Assembly: GCF_000735525.1 (NCBI RefSeq)
Contig: NZ_JMPR01000027.1
Span: 90,770-154,769 of the forward strand
Direction of reading: 5' to 3'
DNA from: Tatumella ptyseos ATCC 33301
GTDB lineage: Bacteria > Pseudomonadota > Gammaproteobacteria > Enterobacterales > Enterobacteriaceae
Length of the DNA stretch: 64,000 nt
The notes under the pieces: model-generated
The model's input: the letters and a program-made list of their open reading frames with translations, nothing else
Database searches by the model: none
What the model was told of the DNA's origin: nothing
Program-made: the position numbers and the translations under genes
Shown here: positions 51,122-59,527 of the stretch, in pieces
How the letters are laid out: each line of letters begins with the position of its first letter
Numbering within the stretch: the stretch's first letter is position 1

Positions 51122-51370
51122 CTAGTCGCGTTTATCGCTCTCACCCAGGAAGAAATACCATAACGGGACGGAGAAAATTCCGGTAAACACTGCAGTATAA
51201 ATGACTATCATCATACATTGGGTCAGCATAAGCTCCGCAGGCCATTCGTTCAGCGGAAGATGATATTCATCAAAGACTCCCCCGATAATAGCTCTGCTCA
51301 TCACACAGGCGGTGATCACCGCCACAGTAATGACTGCGTATAAGAAATGACGCCTGTTTTTATTTAACAT
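51122..51370 (-). CDS. ynaJ: YnaJ-like DUF2534 small membrane protein
   Basis: An 82-residue protein with two membrane helices (about 9-30 and 47-73). It matches the DUF2534 pattern of E. coli YnaJ: 'SRAIIGGVFDEYHLPLNEW' and 'FTGIFSVPLWYFFLGESDK'. Function is unknown. It is convergent with the AraC gene (31 bases between stops). A Fur-box-like sequence lies 286 bases upstream of its start, but the gap is long. Confidence 0.8.
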   Translation of the reverse strand: MLNKNRRHFLYAVITVAVITACVMSRAIIGGVFDEYHLPLNEWPAELMLTQCMMIVIYTAVFTGIFSVPLWYFFLGESDKRD

Positions 51371-51938
51371 CGTTCCGTTACCTCGTTTCAGTCCGGGCGA
51401 CCCGGAATGTCCATTGATACTGATTGTGTTAACTCACTGTACCTGCTTATGCCGCCGTGGGTTGTGAATCATTCCGGAGCCGCACATCACATCTGTGTCC
51501 TGGCCGGTTAACTGCGCTGAGGTGCTATCCCGGAGTCACGGCATGGTCTCTATCATAGTGCCTGTTATTTTTTAACAAAAGGTTAACTTTAATCCTTCCC
51601 GGGCGACGGGAAGACTTTTCGGCTAACGATAAAAGGTTATTGATAGATTTATAATAAGAATTATTATCATTATTAACTCTGACGACAGGACAAAGGGTAA
51701 TTACAGAAGGAAGAGAGGCCCGGAGACGCTATTTCTGCTATAGGGAAATTATTTAATATTATTTAAGTTTTTTTATTCTGTTATATCGCCGGAGTGAATA
51801 TCTGACGACGGCGAAACAGATCCTGAATCTCAGCAGAGATATTTCCGGGTCAAATGGCAGGGTATTCCATCACAGAACGACCAGTCTTTCCCGGAGAAGA
51901 TCCTCGTGTGTCGTATATCATTACGCGTATGGAACAGA
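51371..51938 (+). other. Intergenic stretch with a Fur-box-like sequence
   Basis: 568 bases between the YnaJ-like gene and the deformylase-like gene, AT-rich in the middle. No gene is seen. The stretch AAGAATTATTATCATTATT at 51656-51674 matches the 19-base Fur consensus at 14 positions. It points at no adjacent gene other than the YnaJ-like one. Confidence 0.45.
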
Positions 51939-52442
51939 CTATTTTTTTATCTGTTTTTTCAGTCGGGTGAGTACACGCTGTTTTTTTAAGGGCGACAGAT
52001 AACTGGCGGGAGAGCGGCCATGCAGATGGTCGAGGGTATGCTGCAGAAACACGGCCAGGTAACCCCCGGCATCCAGTTGCTGATGCCGGCCTTGCGGATC
52101 CTGATACTCCACATTCACTGCTACGGCACGGGGTGTTTCTATCGTTTCGCCGGGTAGTGAGGGGCATTGTTCCCTGAAAATGGCGGTTTTCTCAGAATAT
52201 CCGACGATCACCGGGTTAATCAGTACAAATTGCTGACGGCGAGCCTGTTCATCGGTGATATCAATGGCGACGATTTGTTTCGGAATACCCAGCTGAATGG
52301 CGGCCAGCGCAGACTCCTGGTGAGTTTGCATGGCTTCCTGCAGCGTTGCGATGTCCTGAGCCAGCTGTTCATCAAACTGTGTCACCGGCAGGCAGGGTTG
52401 CTGCATTTCAGGCTGGACGATGGAAAAGATCATGGTGTCCAT
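51939..52442 (-). CDS. Peptide deformylase-like protein lacking the catalytic Glu
   Basis: Protein of 167 residues with the fold signature of polypeptide deformylase but altered motifs. Motif I (GxGxAAxQ) reads 'ESALAAIQLGIP'; motif II (EGCLS) reads 'EQCPSLPGE'; motif III (QHExDHLxG) reads 'QHTLDHLHG'. The three metal ligands (Cys, His, His) are kept, but the catalytic Glu of HExxH is Thr (codon ACC). The essential def gene lies beside fmt elsewhere, so this is a divergent paralogue, probably without normal deformylase activity. The reading frame is intact. It is divergent from cho. Confidence 0.85.
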   Translation of the reverse strand: MDTMIFSIVQPEMQQPCLPVTQFDEQLAQDIATLQEAMQTHQESALAAIQLGIPKQIVAIDITDEQARRQQFVLINPVIVGYSEKTAIFREQCPSLPGETIETPRAVAVNVEYQDPQGRHQQLDAGGYLAVFLQHTLDHLHGRSPASYLSPLKKQRVLTRLKKQIKK

Positions 52443-52622
52443 AGTGTGTCCGTTGTTACAAATGACTGCTGTTTTATCAGAATAACCGGATCCCTCGCCG
52501 GGGAAAAGTCCGAATTTGCTGTGGATAGCCTGCGGAAAGGTGCGGGTGTCTCAAAGAGATTATGCAGAAATACCGCACAACGGCTAAAATAACGTCACTA
52601 AAAGAGAGGTAATACTGACGTA

Positions 52623-53465
52623 ATGAGAGCCAAAAGTTATCACTGGCAGCCAGAAAAAGTGCCGTTTATCTACCCTGTGGCACTGCGCGAGAATATAGAA
52701 AGCGTTCCTTCCGTCACCGGCGTCTATTTTTTCTATGGTGAAAGCGACACGATGCCACTCTATATTGGCAAGAGTGTCAATCTCCGTTCACGCCTGTTGT
52801 CACATTTGCGTAACCCTGATGAAGCGAAACTGCTGCGTCAGACCCGCTATATTCGCTATCAGCAGACTTCCGGAGAGATAGGTGCACTCCTGCTGGAGGC
52901 TCAACTGATCAAACAACTGAAGCCATTATTTAATAAAAAATTACGCAGAGTCAGACAGTTACATACTCTGAAAATGGATGAGGCGGGTATCAGCGTGGTT
53001 TCACTGAGCCAGCAGGAGATCGGCTACAGTGAAAATATCTACGGACTCTTTAAGAACCGCTACAGTGCACAGGAAGCGCTGAAAGAAATCGCCGATCGCC
53101 ATCAGCTTTGCTATGGTCTGCTGGGGATAGAGAAAATCCCCGCGGGTCGTGCCTGCTTCCGCCATGCATTACGTAAATGTTCCGGTGCCTGCTGCGGGGT
53201 TATTACCGCCGAAGCGCATAATGCACAATTACTTGAAGCATTACAGACCCTGAAAGTCGTTTGCTGGCCGTGGCCCGGGCGGATAGCGTTACAGGAAGGC
53301 GATAAATATCATGTAATTGACCATTGGGCATGGCTTGGAGAGGCAGATACTCTGGAACAGGCTAAGGCACTGACGCAGATCTCAGGCGGCTATGATATCG
53401 ACAGTTATAAGATCCTGTGTAAGCCGCTGTTGTCCGGCAATTACGGGATCATCCCGCTAGCCTGA
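52623..53465 (+). CDS. cho: Excinuclease Cho (UvrC homologue)
   Basis: GIY-YIG endonuclease of 280 residues that makes the 3' incision in nucleotide excision repair, an alternative to UvrC. The nuclease domain has 'TGVYFFYGESDTMPLYIGKS' (about 32-51), the catalytic Arg in 'NLRSRLLSHLR' and Glu in 'LLLEAQLIKQLKPLFNKKLRR'. A cysteine-rich part 'RACFRHALRKCSGACCG' and 'SYKILCKPLLSGNYGI' follow. E. coli cho is LexA-controlled; I see no LexA box (CTGT-N8-ACAG) in the 180 bases upstream. Confidence 0.93.
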   Translation: MRAKSYHWQPEKVPFIYPVALRENIESVPSVTGVYFFYGESDTMPLYIGKSVNLRSRLLSHLRNPDEAKLLRQTRYIRYQQTSGEIGALLLEAQLIKQLKPLFNKKLRRVRQLHTLKMDEAGISVVSLSQQEIGYSENIYGLFKNRYSAQEALKEIADRHQLCYGLLGIEKIPAGRACFRHALRKCSGACCGVITAEAHNAQLLEALQTLKVVCWPWPGRIALQEGDKYHVIDHWAWLGEADTLEQAKALTQISGGYDIDSYKILCKPLLSGNYGIIPLA

Positions 53466-54803
53466 CGACTGTTATTTTTTCGCCGGGGAAGAGCAGGAAG
53501 TGGCGGAAGTCATTCCCTGCAGATTGGGGGCCCGGCTGTCTGCAATGACACATTCTGTCTCTGCTACGATCTTATGCGTTTTTCCGCTCTGCCAGCGGTT
53601 ATCGTCATCAGACCGAAGATCGGGTATTCAGCAACGGCTGTGTATTGACGTCATCTTCCGGTAATAGTGATGACGGAACCTCACAAATTACATTTTTATG
53701 TTCATCATCTGCGTTTTTTATTTTATACCTTCTCTTGCAGAGATGGAAAATAGCCGCTAAGGGATACGTTGCAAAGGCTATAGATGCAAAGGATCCTGCC
53801 CGCTTTCTTTATTTCCGGCGAAGACCACAGGGGGATATTTCATTGGTCACCCTGACAGTGACAACGCATCAGACGCCAAGTCTGATCTGGCTTGTTCTTT
53901 TTCCAGACGGGTCGCGCCCCGTCCTTCTGTGGCATGAGTCTGTTGCACGCTGCTGATACCGTACGCGATTCGGACGGTGGGGCAGGGCGCTTATAGACTG
54001 GCGTAGTACTCCGCTTGCAGAACCACTGACCGTCCGGCATACCGTTTTGCAGGAGCACTATCATTAATCGTGTTTAGCGACAGCGAATAAGCCTGTACGG
54101 CAATGAATAATATGACACAGGTACAACACTGTTGCCCTCGTTCCGGCTCAGGCGGGGGAGAGGGCGCTGACGGTATCGGTATCGTGTCCCGTTAAGAGTC
54201 TGAAGCAAGACGTCCGGAGTCTTGCTGCAGAACGGTAGTGCTCTTGGTAAGGAAGAATGATTTCTCCGCTTCCGTGGAACCATCAAACCTCATTGCGGTC
54301 TTTAGGTGGGCAGGTAATTTCTGCTATCCCTCAGGACGTAATATGTGCTATTAAATAAGAAAGATTCTTATTCTCAACAATGGTGTTGTTATAAATAAGT
54401 TATATTGGTTATTAATTATGGGTTCAGGTTTATTTTATGTATGCCCTTTGGTGAATTAAATGTCTTATATTTTCTGCCTGCCAATATTATTATATTAACT
54501 GAAAGTGATTATAAATATTGGCAATTAATATTTCTTTCAGGATTGCGTAATATTATTTGAGGTAATTCCTTCCGGAAGCCTCCCCGGGTATGATTTTTTA
54601 ACCTCATGATTTAAATCAGTAAAAAGTAACTTCCTATATTTTAATTATTTCAGAGCACGGCGCAGAAAGTTGTTTTACGTATCAGAGATTACCGATTGAT
54701 TTTCTTTTGGTTACAATTGGTTCATTGAATGCGGAATAAATTTTTTAGATGTGAATGAATATAATACACTCCGCAACAAAAAGTCGTTTTTCCCACATTT
54801 TTC
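53466..54803 (-). other. Long stretch without an intact gene; possible gene remnant
   Basis: 1.3 kb with no intact recognisable gene. On the minus strand two adjacent open stretches in neighbouring frames look protein-like: about 53800-53610 (a hydrophobic segment followed by 'KNADDEHKNVICEV') and about 53630-53482 ('KTHKIVAETECVIADSRAP'). Neither has a start codon, and both have no identified homologue, so they may be pieces of a decayed secreted or membrane protein, or chance. AGCAAGAC/GTCTTGCT forms an 8-bp hairpin at 54204-54226. The rest is AT-rich. Confidence 0.35.
54606..54619 (+). promoter_or_regulatory. FNR-box-like palindrome upstream of cydA
   Basis: ATGAT-TTAA-ATCAG contains the FNR core TGAT-N4-ATCA with only the outermost base of each arm differing from TTGAT-N4-ATCAA. 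It is about 200 bases upstream of the promoter at 54804-54834. Control of the bd oxidase by oxygen through FNR would be expected, but the distance makes this uncertain. Confidence 0.35.
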
Positions 54804-54834
54804 TTGACAACATCCGGGTGTGGAGGAATATACT
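54804..54834 (+). promoter_or_regulatory. Candidate sigma-70 promoter of the cyd operon
   Basis: TTGACA (54804-54809) and TATACT (54829-54834) are separated by 19 bases, slightly long. A start near 54841 would give a leader of about 410 bases before cydA. That leader has small inverted repeats (GCTTAT-CCA-ATAAGC at about 54975; CGTAAAC-type arms near 55000-55025) but no recognised riboswitch. Confidence 0.5.
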
Positions 54835-55253
54835 GGGCCTCATTCGGACTACACAGAACCAGTTATTGTGCTCTTATGACAATATATGCGTCTCTAAAAT
54901 CTGGGTACATCTCTTATAAGCAAATTCAGCGTCAGTCAGTTCAGTAATTTGTTTATAGTCGGGTACCGCATAGCGCTTATCCAATAAGCTTCGCCTGTAA
55001 ACGTTTCGTTGCAAGAATTGTTTACGTCCCTGTTTGTAAAGATAAGGGCGAGCGGGCAAGTTTTATCCTGTGTTTTTGGCTTTTTGCAGGGATATGTGCT
55101 ATCGGAGTGCTCTGGCGTTTAGAGGAAAGGATGGTGCGACATCTGTTTCTACTTCTCCCTGTCTCTGCTCTTATCATTTTACCTGCCTGGTAAGGGAATT
55201 GGCACGTGGGTGTCGCGGGCTACTATGGTCACTTAATACAAAAGAAGATAGTC

Positions 55254-56696
55254 ATGTTAAGTAATGATCTCACATCGCTGATTACGCGTATTGACTTCGC
55301 GTTAATCTCATCAATTCATATAATTTATCCACCGCTAACCATTGGTCTGGCTCTACTTCTGTTCATTTCTGAGCTGATTTGGGTCAGGAAAAAAGATGAT
55401 AAGTGGTACCGTATCACGCGTTTTTTTGAAAAGCTGTTCATTGTTAACTTCGGTGCAGGTGTTGCTACCGGGGTTACGATGGAGATGGCTTTCGGTATCC
55501 TTTATGGTCGCTTCTCTCAGGCCGCCGGTCCGTTCTTCGGCCAGGTCTTAGGGTATGAAACCATTACCGCCTTTATGTATGAAGCCGGGTTCATCGGTCT
55601 GATGATCTTTGGCTGGGGCAAAATCAGTCGCGGTATGCACCTGTTTGCAACCTTCAACGTGGCGCTGTCTTCAACACTGTCGGCAATGTGGATCCTGGTG
55701 GCTAACTCCTGGATGCAGACGCCAACCGGTGTTGTCTACAAGAATGGTATCTTCGAGGTCACTGACTGGATCGCGGCACTGTTTAATACCAACGTCCGTT
55801 CTGCTTTCCCGCACATGCTGCTGGCGAGCTTTGAGCTGTCGCTGACTTTCGTGGTCTCAGTCTGTGCCTTCTTCGTACTGAAGCGCCGTCATGTGGATAT
55901 CTTCCTGAAACCGTTTAAATATGGTCTGGTCGCGTTGGCAGTTGTCGCGGCAGCACAGGTATATATGGGGGATGTTCTGGGTGAAAATACCCTTGAGAAC
56001 AAGCCTGCAGCGCTGGCAGCGATGGAAGGTCAGTATGATGCTTATGATGCGCAAGGCAATGTTAACAATGCCTGGAACATCATCGGCTGGCCAAATAAAG
56101 AAGGTACAGGCCTGGCATGGTCGATTTCTATCCCTCATGCACTCAGCCTGATTGAAACCAAAACCTGGAATGGCCCGGTACGCGGACTGAACAGCTTCCC
56201 GAAAGATGAGCAGCCGCCGGTTGTCATCCCGTTCTATACCTTCCGTATCATGGCAGCTGCGGGTGGTGCACTCCTGCTGATCAGCCTGTGGGGTGTGTGG
56301 CTGATGGCTCGTCGTCGTCTGACTGCGGAAAAAGCCTCAGATAACAAGCTGTTCCTGATGATTGCTGTGGCGATGGTGGTTCTGCCTTACCTTGCGGTTA
56401 TCGCAGGCTGGTGGACACGTGAAATCGGTCGTCAGCCGTGGATTGTTTACGGACTGATGCGTACAGAAGACGGAATGAGTGCAATGACCACCGGTCTGGC
56501 TATCTTCTGGCTGATTGGTTTTGCAATCTTCGAATCAGCGGTCGTTGTCGGTACGATCTGGTTCCTTGCGAAAGTGGTTCGCCAGGGTCCTGATTTAACC
56601 AGCAACATCCCGGGTGAAGGTCATGAGCACCTTGGGCAGCTTGACCTGCCTGAAGGCGAGCATGCTGACCATCCCGAATACATAAGACCGGTTTGA
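55254..56696 (+). CDS. cydA: Cytochrome bd-type ubiquinol oxidase subunit I (short Q-loop, CioA type)
   Basis: Inner-membrane subunit I of a bd oxidase that reduces oxygen with ubiquinol. From ATG 55254 it has 480 residues, shorter than E. coli CydA (522), because the periplasmic Q-loop after 'ALAAMEGQYDA' is short; this is the cyanide-insensitive (CIO) form. Heme ligands: His22 ('SSIHIIYPPL'), His187 ('SAFPHMLLASFE') and Met334 ('TFRIMAAAGG'); the conserved Glu pair lies in 'YETITAFMYEAG', and the quinol-site GRQPW is at 393-397. Longer in-frame starts are not supported by the family. First gene of cydABDC. Confidence 0.92.
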   Translation: MLSNDLTSLITRIDFALISSIHIIYPPLTIGLALLLFISELIWVRKKDDKWYRITRFFEKLFIVNFGAGVATGVTMEMAFGILYGRFSQAAGPFFGQVLGYETITAFMYEAGFIGLMIFGWGKISRGMHLFATFNVALSSTLSAMWILVANSWMQTPTGVVYKNGIFEVTDWIAALFNTNVRSAFPHMLLASFELSLTFVVSVCAFFVLKRRHVDIFLKPFKYGLVALAVVAAAQVYMGDVLGENTLENKPAALAAMEGQYDAYDAQGNVNNAWNIIGWPNKEGTGLAWSISIPHALSLIETKTWNGPVRGLNSFPKDEQPPVVIPFYTFRIMAAAGGALLLISLWGVWLMARRRLTAEKASDNKLFLMIAVAMVVLPYLAVIAGWWTREIGRQPWIVYGLMRTEDGMSAMTTGLAIFWLIGFAIFESAVVVGTIWFLAKVVRQGPDLTSNIPGEGHEHLGQLDLPEGEHADHPEYIRPV

Positions 56697-56712
56697 TACG
56701 GAGAAGATAATC

Positions 56713-57759
56713 ATGGATATGCTTACACATACTCAGCATTTTTTGATCATTGCCTGGTGGCTGGCTTTTGGTGTCAGCGTACTGTTGTACATCGCGCTTG
56801 ATGGTGCAGATCTTGGGGCCGGGATCTTCTCACTGTTTGTGAGAGATCACGACGAACGCGGCGCTATCATGACCGCGATGGCCGGGACCTGGGATGCCAA
56901 CGAGACCTGGCTTATCGTGGCAGGGGGTATCATGTTTGGTACCTTCCCGTTCGTCTACGGTTCTGCATTCAGCTATCTGATGGTGCCGATGGCACTGGTA
57001 CTGTGGGGCATTATGTCCCGCGCCGTGGCACTGGAGTTCCGTCACCTGGCGTCTCCGTTCTGGCAGCGTTTCTCTGACGGTGTCTTCGGTATTGCCAGCC
57101 TGACGGTCACTTTCTTTGGTGGTGTTTGTGTCGGTGCTATTCTGCAAGGTTTTGCACTGGATAACCCGGCTCAGGGTGTACCGCACTATGCAGGCGGGGC
57201 GTTTAACTTTATTACCCCTTTCTCCATCTGGACTGGTATTGCTTCCTGTATCGCGATGACATTCTCTGGTGTGCTGTTTGTTCGTGCCCGCTTCGAGAAA
57301 ACAGAACCTCTGCGTCAGATTGCTGCACGCTGGACCGCAGTGGTCTTCTGGTTAGCGATTATCGCGGTGGTCATTACCTGGATCTGGAGCGCAGCGAACT
57401 TTGACTGGGCACGTGATAAATGGTTTGGTCCGCACTTCTGGATTTGGGGTATCTTTGCCCTGCTGGCACTGATCTGCATCGAAATGGTACGTCGTGATAC
57501 CCTGAAAGATAAAGATTTTGCGGCAATTCTGTGGTTCAACGGCGCTGCACTGATCCTGGGCTTTGGTATGCTGATCACCATGTTCCCATGGCTGGTGCCA
57601 GGCACCTGGACCATCTGGAATGGTGCTACCCCGCAGGTTTCCCTGATCACCTTCACCCTGACTATGGGTGGGTTTGTACCGGTCATGCTGATGTATAACT
57701 GGTATCAGATTTGGGTATTCCGCGGCCGTATCTCCAAACTGGTTGGCTACGGACACTAA
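56713..57759 (+). CDS. cydB: Cytochrome bd-type ubiquinol oxidase subunit II
   Basis: Subunit II of 348 residues with about eight to nine helices, stabilising the heme-bearing subunit I. Typical blocks: 'LYIALDGADLGAGIFSLF' near the start, 'TWDANETWLIVAGGIMFGTFP' region (about 53-73), 'SRAVALEFRH' and the C-terminal 'MLMYNWYQIWVFRGR'. GGAG lies nine bases before the ATG. It is 16 bases after cydA and seven before cydD. No small CydX-type gene follows it, unlike E. coli cydABX. Confidence 0.92.
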   Translation: MDMLTHTQHFLIIAWWLAFGVSVLLYIALDGADLGAGIFSLFVRDHDERGAIMTAMAGTWDANETWLIVAGGIMFGTFPFVYGSAFSYLMVPMALVLWGIMSRAVALEFRHLASPFWQRFSDGVFGIASLTVTFFGGVCVGAILQGFALDNPAQGVPHYAGGAFNFITPFSIWTGIASCIAMTFSGVLFVRARFEKTEPLRQIAARWTAVVFWLAIIAVVITWIWSAANFDWARDKWFGPHFWIWGIFALLALICIEMVRRDTLKDKDFAAILWFNGAALILGFGMLITMFPWLVPGTWTIWNGATPQVSLITFTLTMGGFVPVMLMYNWYQIWVFRGRISKLVGYGH

Positions 57760-57766
57760 ACACACT

Positions 57767-59527
57767 ATGTCGTCTCGCCCCCCCCTTAGCGGAGCGGCAG
57801 CTCGCCTGGCGGAACGTTGGCTCTCGGGTCAACGCCGCCAGGCTGGTGCGCTCTTTTCCCTGTCTGTCACTATGGCCACGCTAAGTGCCATCATGATGAT
57901 TGCCCAGTGCTGGCTTTTGGCATGGCTGATAGATAAGGTTGTCATTGGCGGCAAAGGATTAGCCGACCTTTTCCCGGCGATTTGGTTATTACCTGTCGTC
58001 ATGATCCTACGCGCAGGGTTGGACATGCTGCGTCAGGGCTTTGCTTTTGAAAGCGCCGCCCGTATCCGTCAGACACTACGCGCGACGTTACTCGAACGAA
58101 TTTCAGCATTGGGTCCTTCCTGGAGCCAGCAGCAGCGAACCGGCAGTATTGCCAGCACGCTGGGCGAAAGTGTTGAAGCTATCGAAACTTATTTTTCCGC
58201 CTTCCTCCCCCAGAAAATCATCATCGGTGTTGTTCCCCTGGCTATTTTGGTCGCATTATTTCCGGCTGACTGGATTTCCGGACTTATCATGCTGTTCACC
58301 GCCCCGTTGGTGCCACTGTTTATGATTCTGGTAGGGAAAGGTGCAGAGAAAGTGAACCTCAGGCAATGGCGTAAGCTCAGTCTGATGAGTGCTCATTTCT
58401 TTGATGTCATTTCCGGCCTGACAACATTACGTCAGGCGAATGCTGCCCGTCGGCAGGCAAAAATCATTGAAGCGATTTCTGATAATTATCGTCAGACGAC
58501 GATGAAAGTACTGCGCATTGCCTTCCTGTCTTCTCTGGTGCTGGAGTTCTTCGCAACGATCAGCACAGCGATGGTGGCAGTGTATGTGGGCTTCCGTCTC
58601 TATTATGGCGATCTGGCGTTTCTTCCTGGTTTGTTTGCTTTGCTGCTGGCCCCTGAGTTTTTCCGTCCGTTGCGGGATCTCGGTGCGCATTATCATGCAC
58701 GTATGGATGCCATCGGTGCCACCGAAGGGCTGCTGGACATTCTGAATGCACAACCGCCTGAACAACGGCATAGCAAACCATTGCCGGAACAGTCTCCTCA
58801 GGAAATCCATGTGGAAGGGCTGGGATATCAGCATCCGGAAGGCGGGGGGATTGACGATATCTCCTTTACATTGCGCCGCGGAGAAACGCTGGCGATTGTG
58901 GGGTCGAGTGGTGCCGGTAAAACAACACTGGCACGGCTGCTGCTGAGATTTATCAGCCCGGCCTCCGGTAAAATTTTGCTGGACGGACAGGATTTGTCTG
59001 AGCTGGACCTTCAGGCATGGCAAAAACAGATTGGCTGGTTACCTCAGCGACCGACACTGTTTGCCGGTACCATTGCAGACAATATCTGTCTGGCACATCC
59101 ACAGGCCAGCGATAATGAAGTGCAGGCAGCTGCGACGCTGGCCCAGGCGTCGACCTTTATCGAAAACCTGCCTGAAGGGTATATGACTCAGGTGGGCGAT
59201 GGGGGGCAGGGGTTGTCCGGTGGGCAGATCCAGCGTGTGGCCATGGCGCGTGCCGTACTGACGGCTCCGCCTGTTCTTATCCTTGATGAGCCTACCGCGG
59301 CACTGGACAGTAAAACGGCGCAGCAGATGATGGCCTCGCTGGTCAGCACCTTACCGGACTCCGCCCGTCTGGTGATCACCCATGACACGTCGGTGGCGGC
59401 GATGGCTGATCGGGTATTGGTACTGGCACAGGGCAGGGTGATTGAGTCAGGTCATCCGGATGACCTGTTGCGAAGCGGTGGTGTGTTTGCTGAACTCGAA
59501 CGCTTGCAGAAGGGAGCGACAGAATGA
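57767..59527 (+). CDS. cydD: ABC transporter subunit CydD (bd oxidase assembly)
   Basis: Half-transporter of 586 residues: six membrane helices (about 20-300), then the nucleotide-binding domain with Walker A 'GSSGAGKTT', signature 'LSGGQIQRV' and Walker B 'VLILDEPTAALD'. CydD with CydC exports cysteine and glutathione and is needed to assemble bd oxidase. The ATG at 57767 is seven bases after cydB; a TTG at 57743 inside cydB is possible, and neither has a strong ribosome site, so coupling is likely. In E. coli cydDC lies apart from cydAB. Confidence 0.9.
   Translation: MSSRPPLSGAAARLAERWLSGQRRQAGALFSLSVTMATLSAIMMIAQCWLLAWLIDKVVIGGKGLADLFPAIWLLPVVMILRAGLDMLRQGFAFESAARIRQTLRATLLERISALGPSWSQQQRTGSIASTLGESVEAIETYFSAFLPQKIIIGVVPLAILVALFPADWISGLIMLFTAPLVPLFMILVGKGAEKVNLRQWRKLSLMSAHFFDVISGLTTLRQANAARRQAKIIEAISDNYRQTTMKVLRIAFLSSLVLEFFATISTAMVAVYVGFRLYYGDLAFLPGLFALLLAPEFFRPLRDLGAHYHARMDAIGATEGLLDILNAQPPEQRHSKPLPEQSPQEIHVEGLGYQHPEGGGIDDISFTLRRGETLAIVGSSGAGKTTLARLLLRFISPASGKILLDGQDLSELDLQAWQKQIGWLPQRPTLFAGTIADNICLAHPQASDNEVQAAATLAQASTFIENLPEGYMTQVGDGGQGLSGGQIQRVAMARAVLTAPPVLILDEPTAALDSKTAQQMMASLVSTLPDSARLVITHDTSVAAMADRVLVLAQGRVIESGHPDDLLRSGGVFAELERLQKGATE

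Noticed and set aside
52440-52622. LexA box expected ahead of cho
   Set aside because: No CTGT-N8-ACAG sequence is present; CTG-TTTTAT-CAG at about 52468 has the wrong spacing.
54874-55059. 61-codon minus-strand frame in the cydA leader
   Set aside because: No ribosome site, no recognised product, and it is antisense to the likely cyd leader.
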